Of a DNA stretch of 64,000 bases, positions 49,401 to 58,440 are shown one piece after another; the stretch's first letter is position 1; the number at the start of each line of letters is the position of its first letter. A program made the position numbers and the translations under genes. The stretch comes from Acanthaster planci. Lineage: Eukaryota; Echinodermata; Asteroidea; Valvatida; Acanthasteridae. The notes beneath the pieces are model-generated. The model made no database searches and was not told the origin of the DNA. It saw nothing but the letters and a program-made list of their open reading frames with translations. The stretch is taken from NCBI RefSeq assembly GCF_001949145.1, contig NW_019091500.1, positions 696,311-760,310 of the forward strand, written 5' to 3'.

Positions 49401-51487
49401 AGGGTGCTACATGTACATATTAACAAGAGATGAACTGCCAGAAAACTAGTCTTGTAGAATCTGGCAGGCCTAACCGTAAAATTCTGAGTATATCTCAAGC
49501 GCTAAAATTATCACCGAATAATTGCACCAGCACACTGCTGAAAACCAGTCAACATGATGGGCAGTCTTTGGCAGTGCACATAATTATCCATGAACTTGAG
49601 TGTGTGAGATATGCTCAGAATTGTTCGGGTAAGCCTGCCAGGTTCTACAAGACTGGTTTTCTGGCAGTTTGTCTAAAAAAGCCCTCTATTGGTAGTGTGA
49701 TTTGGCTGTACTCACCAGTGCATTTCGCCTGCGAGAGGCACTAGCCAAACAGTAAACATGGTAAAACCAGTCTTGGGGCAAAACTAGGACAGTCCCTGAG
49801 TTGCCATGTTCGTCTCTATACTGCCGGGTATGTCTCAGCTACTTTTTCGAAAGTCCTGGGTCACACAGGGCCAAGACTACAATTGCAAGATGCATGAGTA
49901 CATAGACAAGTGGCTGTCCATCAATGTACAGACTATTTAGTACACATAGAAAGAGTTCCACATACAGACAATACTTGATGCCACTTTGCATAAACATATC
50001 AGATTTCTTTGAAAAACTGTTTTCTAAAGAAATGCTTCAGAATTTTCTCAGCTTCATGTATGTATGTATATTTGTAAATTTTATTTTTTGGGACATCTTA
50101 TCACTTTCTGATGGCTGTTATAACATTTTAAGGGAAAATGAGTGTTGTTCGCATATGGAACTCTCACCGTACAGATGTACACGACAAATGTACCAAAAAG
50201 TACATGTACATGTAGTTTAAGTACTAAGTTTCCCCTAAAATCTTATAACATTTGCCAGACTGTGATAGAATGTCCTAAAAAGTGAAATTTACATGTAGCT
50301 GAGAAAATTCCAAACATTTTGACCTAGGCGTACATGTACTCAGAAAACAGTTAATTTTTTAAGACAAGTTTCACACAATATAGGTTTGTGAACAAGGGCA
50401 TCAAGTGTTGTCCTTATACTGTACATGTATAACTCTTTCTGTTTTGAGAATTAGTGTCTATGCAAAACATATGCTACGGCTAGTCTGAGTAACTGTGACT
50501 CTACAAATTGCCTTTTTTAACAGTTGGACATGGTTGGGCGATAGTAGAGTCCAAGTACATGTACCTTCTGCATACTTTTGCTTCCATTATTTAATTTCCC
50601 TCTTAATAGCTCACACCCCTAACCAAAATCCTCTGAATTCACCTCCAAAATGATCCTTAAACTGTCTCATATGCCTGGCTAAGGATTAAATGAGAATCAT
50701 TTAACATTTTACAACCCCAGCCAAGTCCCTGCTATCGTCCTGGATCAGCGGGGTAGCAATTGTACAACCCCGGCCAAGTCCCTGCTATCATCCCGGCCGG
50801 CGGGGCACCTTTTTTCCGGACATCCCTGAGTATGTCCCCGCTACATTTTTTAAAGTCCCAGGTCCCCCGGGGCCGGGATTACAATTGACAGGTGCAAAAA
50901 ACATGAAAAAAGTGCTGGAAGTGAGCAATGACTGACTGATACGGCCTATGCCTCATACTGCTATGAATGAGGCAGCGCGGACATCCAGGACTCTTGCACA
51001 ATGACTAGTAACAGATGAAAACAGCAACCATGGCGACGTAAACTGTACATGAGCACCAGCCAGTCAGCATGGTCAGACATATGTCAGAGGTTTGGATTAG
51101 CCTATGCAATCTTTCCTGAGTATAGATCAAGCAGATTTGCTGACGTGACAGGGGAAAATTTGGTTAAGGCCTAGGGCTGCAAACTATTTCACCACAAACG
51201 TTCGATTCCAAAACCCACAGCGTTACGACGCCATGTAAACCTTCTTGCCTCGAAGGCACACGGAGTATCACGGAGTTAGTGACTTCGAGTTCTGGAAGTA
51301 GACCGCGTAATGAAACCTAAAGGGTATCGTTTTGTCCGAAAAGTGGGCATTGACATTTGAGTTATTTATTCTCACCATCATTTACGAGTTTTGCAGCATA
51401 AGGACACTCTAACGAGTCGCTGTCCAACACTTCCTTGTCTGCTCTTAGTTGTTTCAGACGAACAGATCTGTCCTGTGGCGTTTCCAT
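40418..51487 (-). CDS. KHDRBS: Sam68-like KH-domain RNA-binding protein (KHDRBS family), complete, 8 exons
   Basis: STAR-family proteins bind U/A-rich RNA as dimers and regulate splicing. Exons from the ATG: 51487-51376, 48134-48019, 47260-47144, 46262-46116, 45490-45095, 44052-44003, 42815-42760, 40527-40418; 367 residues, all phases consistent. Residues 10-40 ([14 protein letters not shown] and following) resemble the QUA1 dimerisation helix. The KH domain spans about 55-160, with [19 protein letters not shown] (GPKG loop at 85-88), [17 protein letters not shown], and [15 protein letters not shown] as the third helix region. Residues about 180-290 are rich in Gly/Arg/Ser/Gln ([13 protein letters not shown]). 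The C-terminus ends in NHPYR, a short form of the Sam68 nuclear signal RxHPYGRY. The start was chosen because upstream frame extensions lack an ATG. A candidate alternative last exon lies at 37.6-37.8 kb. Which vertebrate paralogue is closest cannot be told by eye. Confidence 0.95.
41539..41781 (-). CDS. Uncertain small ORF in KHDRBS intron 7
   Basis: An 80-codon minus-strand frame opens with [20 protein letters not shown], an amphipathic helix-like start, and then [17 protein letters not shown]. The frame stays open about 40 codons upstream without an ATG. It sits in a locally CpG-richer patch (41,800-41,850), unlike the rest of the intron. A plus-strand consensus donor (CAT|GTAAGTAG) lies in the same place. 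I do not recognise the product; it may be chance. Confidence 0.2.
   Translation of the reverse strand: MQLVSKIIRQMENLMEKTQFVLERLLTWMGAPVDEYSHSCKYTQADMCMLFSFAVIHGDQKPFKNPLIDAFTMFTCICFF
42640..42712. mobile_element. End of a Tc1/mariner-type element (fragment)
   Basis: Read on the minus strand, ACAGTCCACTCTCCTTATTA is followed by CGAAATCGG...TTAACGAAATTCCGG and TTATAAC. This resembles the 'CAGTCGAACCTCGTTATAACG' end of pogo/Tigger-type elements. The opposite end within KHDRBS intron 7 was not located. Confidence 0.3.
45691..46087. mobile_element. piggyBac-like MITE in KHDRBS intron 4
   Basis: TTAA at 45687-45690 and at 46088-46091 flank a 397-bp element that starts CCCTTAACATC and ends GCAGTTAGGG, so the ends are inverted (CCCTTAAC / CCCTAACT). 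TTAA duplication with CCC...GGG termini is diagnostic of piggyBac-type insertion. Inside, the word GGAGGATTGAGGCTG recurs at about 45,730 and 46,000, with variants at 45,940 and 46,040. It sits about 25 bp from the exon-4 donor at 46,115. Confidence 0.75.
46881..46987. repeat. Short tandem repeat of CCCTCTTTTGCAAA-like words
   Basis: Four to five copies of a unit of about 30 bp alternate 'GTGCCCTCTTTTGCAAA' and 'GGGGAAATA'. It lies in KHDRBS intron 3. Confidence 0.6.
47558..47903. mobile_element. hAT-like MITE, KHDRBS intron 2
   Basis: The ends CAGGGGTCGAAATTAAC and, read inward from the right, CAGGGGTCAAAATTAAC are nearly perfect inverted repeats, 346 bp apart. CAGGG termini are typical of hAT-derived MITEs. 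The flanking 8-mers (ATATTTCT and ATTGCTAT) do not match, so no target duplication is claimed. No transposase frame is present. Confidence 0.65.
49182..49880. mobile_element. Foldback element with long inverted arms, KHDRBS intron 1
   Basis: Inner arms at about 49,353-49,500 and 49,601-49,736 are reverse complements along their length. For example, CTGCCAGAAAACTAGTCTTG pairs with CAAGACTGGTTTTCTGGCAG, and GCAGGCGAAATGC pairs with GCATTTCGCCTGC. About 100 bp separates them. The match decays outward to ends that both read GTAGTCNNGGCCC inward. The transcript could form a hairpin of about 140 bp. Confidence 0.75.
50041..50309. mobile_element. Palindromic MITE, KHDRBS intron 1
   Basis: The left arm 50,041-50,134 starts AATTTTCTCAGCTTCATGTA. 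The right arm 50,231-50,309 is its reverse complement with scattered changes and reads inward AATTTTCTCAGCTACATGTA. About 96 bp lies between them. Part of the arm (TATCACTTTCTGATGGCTGT) recurs at 14.9 kb. Confidence 0.7.
50711..50889. repeat. GC-rich dispersed repeat related to the foldback termini
   Basis: ACAACCCCGGCCAAGTCCCT occurs in two close variants in tandem (50,711 and 50,761). The block ends with CCCGGGGCCGGGATTACAAT, related to the outer termini of the element at 49,182-49,880 (GGCC...ACTAC). Both blocks contain 'CATNCCTGAGT...' and 'AAAGTCC(C/T)' words. It is GC-rich in an AT-rich intron. Confidence 0.5.
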
Positions 51488-52519
51488 TCTGAAACGATTT
51501 CGAAGGTTGACGTAGGTAAAGTTTTTTCGTGGTTTTCTTCCACAGCTAGCGTTGCACAAATCAGTAGAGAGCACGCATACGTATCTTGGACTATGCCTTA
51601 TCACTGGTGACCACCACAAGAGTGCATATCATATTGTATTATTACACATTGAAGGATACCAGTATGTACATACGCGCGCGAGGCCTGAGGTTGCATTACG
51701 TACAGTACATGTACATGTACATGTACTGTACATATAGTTGCACTACACCAAATACGCGATCATAGAAAACAGTGCAAAATCTGACTGAAATAGCGCCGCC
51801 TGTTGATTCTTGAGAAAAGGTTGGTTTCCGTTTTTCCACTGGAAATTCAAGATTATGGCCACGAGATCACTTTTCGTTTAAAATTTATGGGCCTAGCCAC
51901 GAATTTTTCTTATTCAAAACTATGTGCTCAGCTCTGAATGTAGCCGCCCGTCTCTATCCGAAGAACTTGGACCGCAATGTGGGGCTTTGGGGGTACTGTT
52001 TTGGGCTACCATTCCCAAATTTAACATTTACGTTTTTTCATTTTTCGGGATGCATACAAATTACAGCCAAGAAAGTTACATATACATGCATATACAAATA
52101 CAAACATTACAAAGGGACAAAATCAATAAAAAATACACAATATCCACCTAGCTCCCGATGGGTTGCCTAAAAGAAACAAGTTTTTGTCGAGAGGCTCTCC
52201 AAACTAATTGGATTATACATGTAGAATTCTTTGTGTAAATATTGATGTACCATCTTAACAGGGACACAATTTTCAGTGAAATAAAATATACAAGTTCTTG
52301 ACATGACATGTAAATATTAAACTGAACATAATGTTTGCAATTAAAAGGAGAATAAATAATTGAAGTAAATAAAATTAAAGTGACCAATTTAGATAGCAAA
52401 ATAAATATGAACAGTACAAACGGGTATCAATATTAATCGAAATCCAGTTTACAAAGCATTGCTCATGCATAAAATTCTAATTACATCTAATACCGAGAAA
52501 ATTCAGCTTAAATCTAATA
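51488..52519. other. 5' flank of the KHDRBS gene
   Basis: No coding exon is seen upstream of the ATG. A strongly palindromic TACATG/GTACAGTAC cluster occupies 51,692-51,735. The transcription start is probably in 51,500-51,900, but no core element is clear. Confidence 0.35.
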
Positions 52520-53290
52520 CTCCTCAGTTCTGCACCTGTCCAAGGTGTGAGGAGTGTTTGGGTTGATTTACTGAAATGTAATTAGATAATTGCATTAAGA
52601 GTGTTCTGGGGACAAGTGAAATGGGGTCTAGGCTGAAGAGATAATCTCGTAAAGAATTGATGAAAGGTTTCAAAGAAGGTTCGAGACAAAGGTCCCGAAT
52701 GTCAGCAGAGAGTAAGTTAAAGTACATGGGAAAGAAGATAAACAGAGAAAATTTGGAACAGTTAGTACAACTGTATTGGTGCTTGAGTAACAAAGTGCTT
52801 GGTTTTCCTGGTGTTGATCTACAGGAGAAATTCGGAAGAAAGAGAAACCTGTTTGTAGAGGCATTTGACAACAAATGAGATACTGAGGTAGGGTAGGTGA
52901 TTGTACAAAGGAGGCAATTGAAGCTTGGCAAGACATTGTTGATAGGTAAGAGAAATAGGAACATTGTAAGGAAGGCAAGATTTAGTGAAGCGGCGTTGGA
53001 TTCGGTTTCAAGACATTGAATGTAGTTTTTCTGGTGGGGTAGCCACACTGCTGAGCCGTATTCCAAGATTGATCTACAGAGAGAACAGTATAATTTGAGT
53101 AAGACACCGGCATTTCTGGATTTTACAATACATCTTAAGATACCAGCAAGTCTGGAACACTTTCTGCGAATGGTGTCTACATGTTTGGTCCAGGTGAGGT
53201 CATTTGAAATAGTGATGGCAAGATATTTGCCTGAAGCACGCATGTGGAATGTTGGAAAACCCTTCAACTATTTCTTGAATATGGGGAAAC
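52520..53290 (-). mobile_element. Decayed non-LTR retrotransposon, 3' part of the reverse transcriptase ORF
   Basis: On the minus strand the frame reads KYLAITISNDLTWTKHVDTI and later LLKLYCSLCRSILEYGSAVW. These are hallmark blocks near the end of the reverse transcriptase of CR1/Jockey-type LINEs. After LEYGSAVWLPH the alignment is lost and neighbouring frames carry the rest, indicating indels. The piece is 5'-truncated near 53,290 and has no endonuclease or intact RT active site, so it is a dead fragment. Confidence 0.8.
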
Positions 53291-56045
53291 GTTAGTTCGT
53301 ACACGGTTCGTATGTTGTCTTACTCTGTGGTTGACAATGCAAAAGGTTTGGAATTTCTATAAAAGCCGTATAGCTGGGTTTTTGTGTCCATGTATTTGTA
53401 TGTAAAGCGGCTTTACATGCCAGAAGTTTGGCTTTCTTGCGTTAATGGTTTGGAGATGCACTTGAGCACATCTGGTTGGAACTCTCAGAGGGGCTTGACC
53501 TATAATTTATACAGAAGGGGGTGATGAAAAACCCAAGGCGAGGGTCTGTTTTGCTGCATTGACTGGTGAGTTTAAAATTATCTCAGGGGTCATTTTAAAG
53601 AGTTATTCTGGAGGTTGCAATAGTGTATTACATTTGCAAATTTGCAAACAGGTTTAGTTAAGGTTTGGCGTATTCAGAACCCATAATGTCACAGATACTC
53701 CTAGAAATAGCATAGTACTTGGTTCGATTTGTTAAAATCTGTTCTTACATAAGTTTGTAAATTGCGATATTATACTGGCTACAAGCCAGATCATTTCTGA
53801 TATTTAGTTTGACTTTAGTGAAATGGAACATGGTAGTGGTTACTGGAAGTTCAGTCATTCTCTGTTGCAGTGGTGTATCCAGGCTCTTCGCTTGGGATAG
53901 GCGAGGTTCCACAGGCCGTTGTTGGGCACACCCTTGCCCTCCGCTCTTGTCTAACGGCGGCCCTTTCAAGAAGCTTTGTAAAATAGATTTCTTCCAACCA
54001 TTTTAAAAATGTTCATTTTATAATTAATAATGAAGATTGCTTGAGAATTAGATCTTAAACTATATCTCACTCTGTGTACAAATGTTCAAGAAATGAGTTT
54101 TTTTTAGAGGAGATTGGAATTTCATCTAAAAAGGTTGCCGGAGTCAGCCTATAAGTGCCAACAGGCTCACTACATTTATCTCCGTTGATTCAAACGGGAG
54201 AGTGTGTCAACAAAGGATACAGCACGCTGGGTGGAATGTAAAATCCCTCTAAGTGTATGAGTTCGTAAAAGTTCAGTCCATAATTGTGTCGTTGACAATG
54301 CAAATTCCAGGCTTGGAATCTCTATAAAACGCTATAGCTCGGTTCTCTGCGCCCACGGATTTATATGTAAAGTGGCTTTACGTGCAATATGTTTTGACTT
54401 GTTTTTCTTTTTGCTTAACAGTTTGGAGATTCCTATGTGCACATCTGGTTTGAACTCTGTGAGCGGTATCGCCCTGTAATTCAAATTTACATACGGAGGG
54501 AGGAAAGTCCAAGGCAAGGCTCTATTTTGCTGCATTGACGGGTGAGTTTGCCCGTAATTTGTAGGGTGTTGTACATAAATTTGCAAATCTGTGTTGTACT
54601 AACGAGCAGTTATAACTTTACATGTGTGGCGGCCTAGAATGCGCATTATCAGTGGAATTGGTGACGTGTAGAGCTCAAGCATGTTGCATAATTACCGTAC
54701 GGAAAGTATTTTGTTGAATTTATTAATGTAAATTTAAGTACATAAATGTTTATTAATCAAATTAATTTTTTGTCAAGGGGTCGTTTGTAGGTGATGACTA
54801 CAATTACCAAAATGATCTCTGTCACAACCACAAAATGCAGGAATCATTTCAAACTTAGGCTACAGTGTTTTGCATTTGTGAGTCCTGTATCACATTTGGT
54901 GCAATCATGGCAAAGCTTAGATTGTGAACGTGTAGCTGTGAATTCAAATGTTTTCGATGGAAACGTTTCTGCCAAGGTTTTCAGAAGCGGTTGCAATACT
55001 GCATATGACTTGATAAAAAGATTTTAAACATTTTCCACTTAAATTGTGAATGAAACTTGACTAAATGACCCACCACTTGAAAGAGGATTAGATTCAGTTA
55101 ACCCTAACCCCCAAGGTAGGCCTATGTAAACTCGTATTGAAATTGGAGGATTTGGGACTAGTAGGGTAACGTTAATGTGTGGTGTTTTTAGAACCGAGAA
55201 CGTCAAAGTAATTCCTGGAGATACATTTTCAAACAAACAATCAAGGATGGATTTGTTAAACATTTCTTTGGAGCGTCGTACTGTGGTAGTAAGCTGTTAG
55301 AATAACTGGGCTACAGAATAGATCATACGCTTGAACGTCACTGTGCAGTTCCGAGGAAACGTTTCAGCAAATACATCCTAGAATTCCTTTTGCATATTTT
55401 TGGTTGTGATAATAAACCTGGCTACAAAACGGATAATTCCTTAATTGATATTAATTTTTACTTGAGTGAATTGGAACATTAAAGTGGTTACTGGAAGTTC
55501 AATAATTCTCTGTCGCAGTGGTGTAGTGGGACTTTTGGGGACTGAGTTGTCCCCTTTCCCCTCGGTCAAGCTACTGCGTTGTTGGCTGATAATATAACCA
55601 ATTAAGGGTTGAGACTAGTTATTAAAAAGATAGTTGAGGAATATGTTACTTCTCCTAACTATTGCATTAAGCTTAAGAACATCTGTCCTTTGACGTTCAT
55701 TTTACCATAATGGTGATAATGAATATTCGAGATTATTTCAGTAACAATATCTTAGTCTGTTTGGGAAAAAGAGAGCTCGAGAAATTAAAATTTTGGAGAA
55801 GGAGCTCGACATTTCATCCAAAAAAGTTGCCGAAGGAGACTAAAAGTTGGTCGATATCTTAATCCTAAACAGGGTGACATCGTCGATATCCGTAAAATCA
55901 ATATGGAGTGTGTGTTTACAAGGACTTGAATACGCTAAATGTAATGTTGGAAAGCTACGTATTTCTTGGATGGGGAAAAACGTAAGTTCGTATAAATTGA
56001 GTCACACTGAGTCGTTGACAATGTAAATTCCAGACTTGGGAATTT
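53240..56045. repeat. Degenerate tandem duplication, unit about 1.7 kb
   Basis: The words TTGACAATGCAAA...TCTATAAAA recur at about 53,330, 54,293 and 56,013. A block with GTGGTTACTGGAAGTTCA recurs at about 53,837 and 55,482. TTTCATCTAAAAAGGTTGCC at about 54,120 recurs as a variant at 55,812. The offsets are 1,640-1,720 bp. The first unit seems shortened, because its internal spacing is about 960 bp. No gene is recognised within it. Confidence 0.7.
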
Positions 56046-56539
56046 CTATAAAACCCTGTTCTTCTTGGAATGGTAACAGTCTGTTAATCTATGTTCCAAC
56101 TGTGAAAGAGCAGGTAGGCCTGTTTTGTCTGACTTAATGCGGAAAAGCAAGAAAGGTCCTTTGTCGTATAATATACTAAACAACAGTATAAGAATTGCAA
56201 ATCGGCAATTTGTAATGGTTTCGCGTTCCGGTTTTGAACTTTTACAAATTTTTGTACGTCGTTTCATCATGTTTCCGTTGCAATAATTTGATTTTACTTT
56301 TAGGGCCAGTTATCAGTCACTCAGAAATGCGATGTCCTTACGTTGTTGCCGAAAGGGGACAAACCCCGTCAATTGGTGAAAAATAGGCGTCCTGTATTTT
56401 GGTCACATGATCTTACAAACTGCGTCTTCGGGCCTCTCAAGAGATTAAAATCTGATTTGACACATCGTTACTTTGTTTCTTTCTACGCAAAGTTTGGTCC
56501 CTATGTGAATTATTAATTGCAAAATTTGTTGTTACATGC

Positions 56540-57400
56540 AACGAATCAAAGAGATGTTTTCTTCTTGAATGAACTTGAAACGAGGGAGCAGCGCTGGTGA
56601 GAAACATACCGAATATTGAGTAAAAATAATGTCTTCATCAATATTGTCGTCTGCTTCCTTTCGCTTGCCTAGGTCAGATGAAGTAACCGTTTCTCGTTCT
56701 TCGTTTTTGTGGACCACTCTCGACATATTCCTGGTCATTGTGTTTCCGTCAAAAACATTTTTTTTGTTTAGAGGTCGCCAAAACACGCCCCAGGTTCCTC
56801 TCTCCATTACGTTAAATGTCATGTCCATATTTGTTGTCATTACGGAAGTATCCGCAAAGAAGGATATTGTCATACTGCCTCCTGTTTTCAAATTCCCCTA
56901 AGTCCACACTTTATGGGCCAAATCCCGCGAAATGTTGGGTCCCTAGGTGTGAATATCAAAACTCTGGTAATCCTCCGAAGTTGGAAATCGTGGTGTCACC
57001 AGGAATGGCACATGTTCCTCGCTCCATTGCAGCAAGTATGTCCATGGATTTATCCGAAAAAGAAGGCAATTATCGTACTGTTTCCTATTTTCAGGGTCTC
57101 TTCCTGCGTGGATGTAGATGCCTAGCATAAAATGTCTGAAAATTGTGGCAATTGTGGTGTCATCGGAAACGCTACATGCTCCTTTCTTCATTTTGTCATG
57201 AAATATCTGAAAAGAAGGCAGTAGTTGGTACAATTAAGTTTCATTTTTTTGATTTTATTTTTGTCCTCATGTTACTGTTCCTGTTCCCGCGAAAAGTCAG
57301 GTATATTTGAACTCAAAATGCCTGAAATTGTCCAAATCTCAAAAACATGGTGTCATCGGGAAGGGTACAAATTCTGCCCTCCCTGGCAGCAATTTTAAGT
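56540..57400. repeat. Diverged satellite monomers, left edge of the array
   Basis: Three to four diverged copies of the 225-bp monomer are recognisable by 'GTGGTGTCA(T/C)C...GG(A/C)ACATG' near 56,990, 57,155 and 57,350, and by ATATCTGAAAAGAAGGCAG. The order of motifs is the same as in the main array. Confidence 0.6.
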
Positions 57401-58440
57401 CCCCAACTTTCCTGGTTTTGGAGAAACATTTCGTTGTTGTTTCGTAGGTGTGTGCCAATTACCATTTGTATGCTTGTCATACAGGCACTTGGATTCCTTG
57501 GTTAGCTGTTTGATAAAAAAATCTCGAATTTTCTGTGTTTTTTTGAGAAAAGTTGAGTTGTGCAGTGATGTTGTATTTGTGTTTCGTAGTTCTGTTAAAA
57601 ACTAGGAATTGTAAAATTACACTTTGTATGTGAAACGCATTCTTTTAATTACTCACTTCAGAGAAATCTTTCTCATCGTTTTGGTGTATGCTCTGATTCT
57701 GTCACACTGGGTATGACAAATATGTACTTGTAGGTCCAACCTTGATTTCAATTTGACAGAGACAGGATGACAACTTATCAGTGCATCAATGTTAAGCCCA
57801 CACTGGGACCCTGATTAAGGAAAAACAAGAAATTTGCACAAAGTTGAAGCCAACCAGAATATTCACGAGACAAAAATAAATTGCTTCCTCAGCCAAGTCT
57901 GAGGTCTGCAGGATAATCGAGTTTTCTGTGTACTGTGTACCGCAGATTCAATCAACCCCTAAAAGGCCTAAATAACATTCAGCTTGACTGTGTACATTCA
58001 CACGTACACGACATATTTTTGTATATTATTCGAAAGCTGATTAGTTGGGCTACGACATGAAATTATCAAAAAGTCTCCAATCTGTCTGGTTGTTAAGAAA
58101 ACGTCGATTGAGCAGTGATGTTTTGTTGCTGTTTCGTAGTTGTGCATACTTGCCCCTTTGTATGCTTGTCAAACTGGCACTTGTATTCCTCAGAGAATTT
58201 CTCTTTTAAAAATCTTGCCTCCTCTGTAACCAGGATTTCTTTGGTTATCTACACCCCAGGGAAGGTTTCCTTACCTACGCTATTGATTTCACCATTTGTT
58301 AACACTGCAGGTGCAGCCTGCCCACACATCGTCTCTCTGTCTGCCGGATCTCCTTTTCCAGAAACCCGGGCTGGAGGGAACCGAAATAAACTGCCAATGC
58401 GGTATCGTATTTCATTCGTGGACTGAGACATTCATGCATT
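57401..58440. repeat. Different repeat interrupting the satellite array
   Basis: A second repeat has TTTCGTAGTTGTG...TGTATGCTTGTCA...GGCACTTG...ATTCC. It is seen at about 57,437 and 58,127, with a partial copy at 57,585. GAGCAGTGATGTT precedes two of them. It differs from the 225-bp monomer, and no gene is recognised. Confidence 0.55.
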
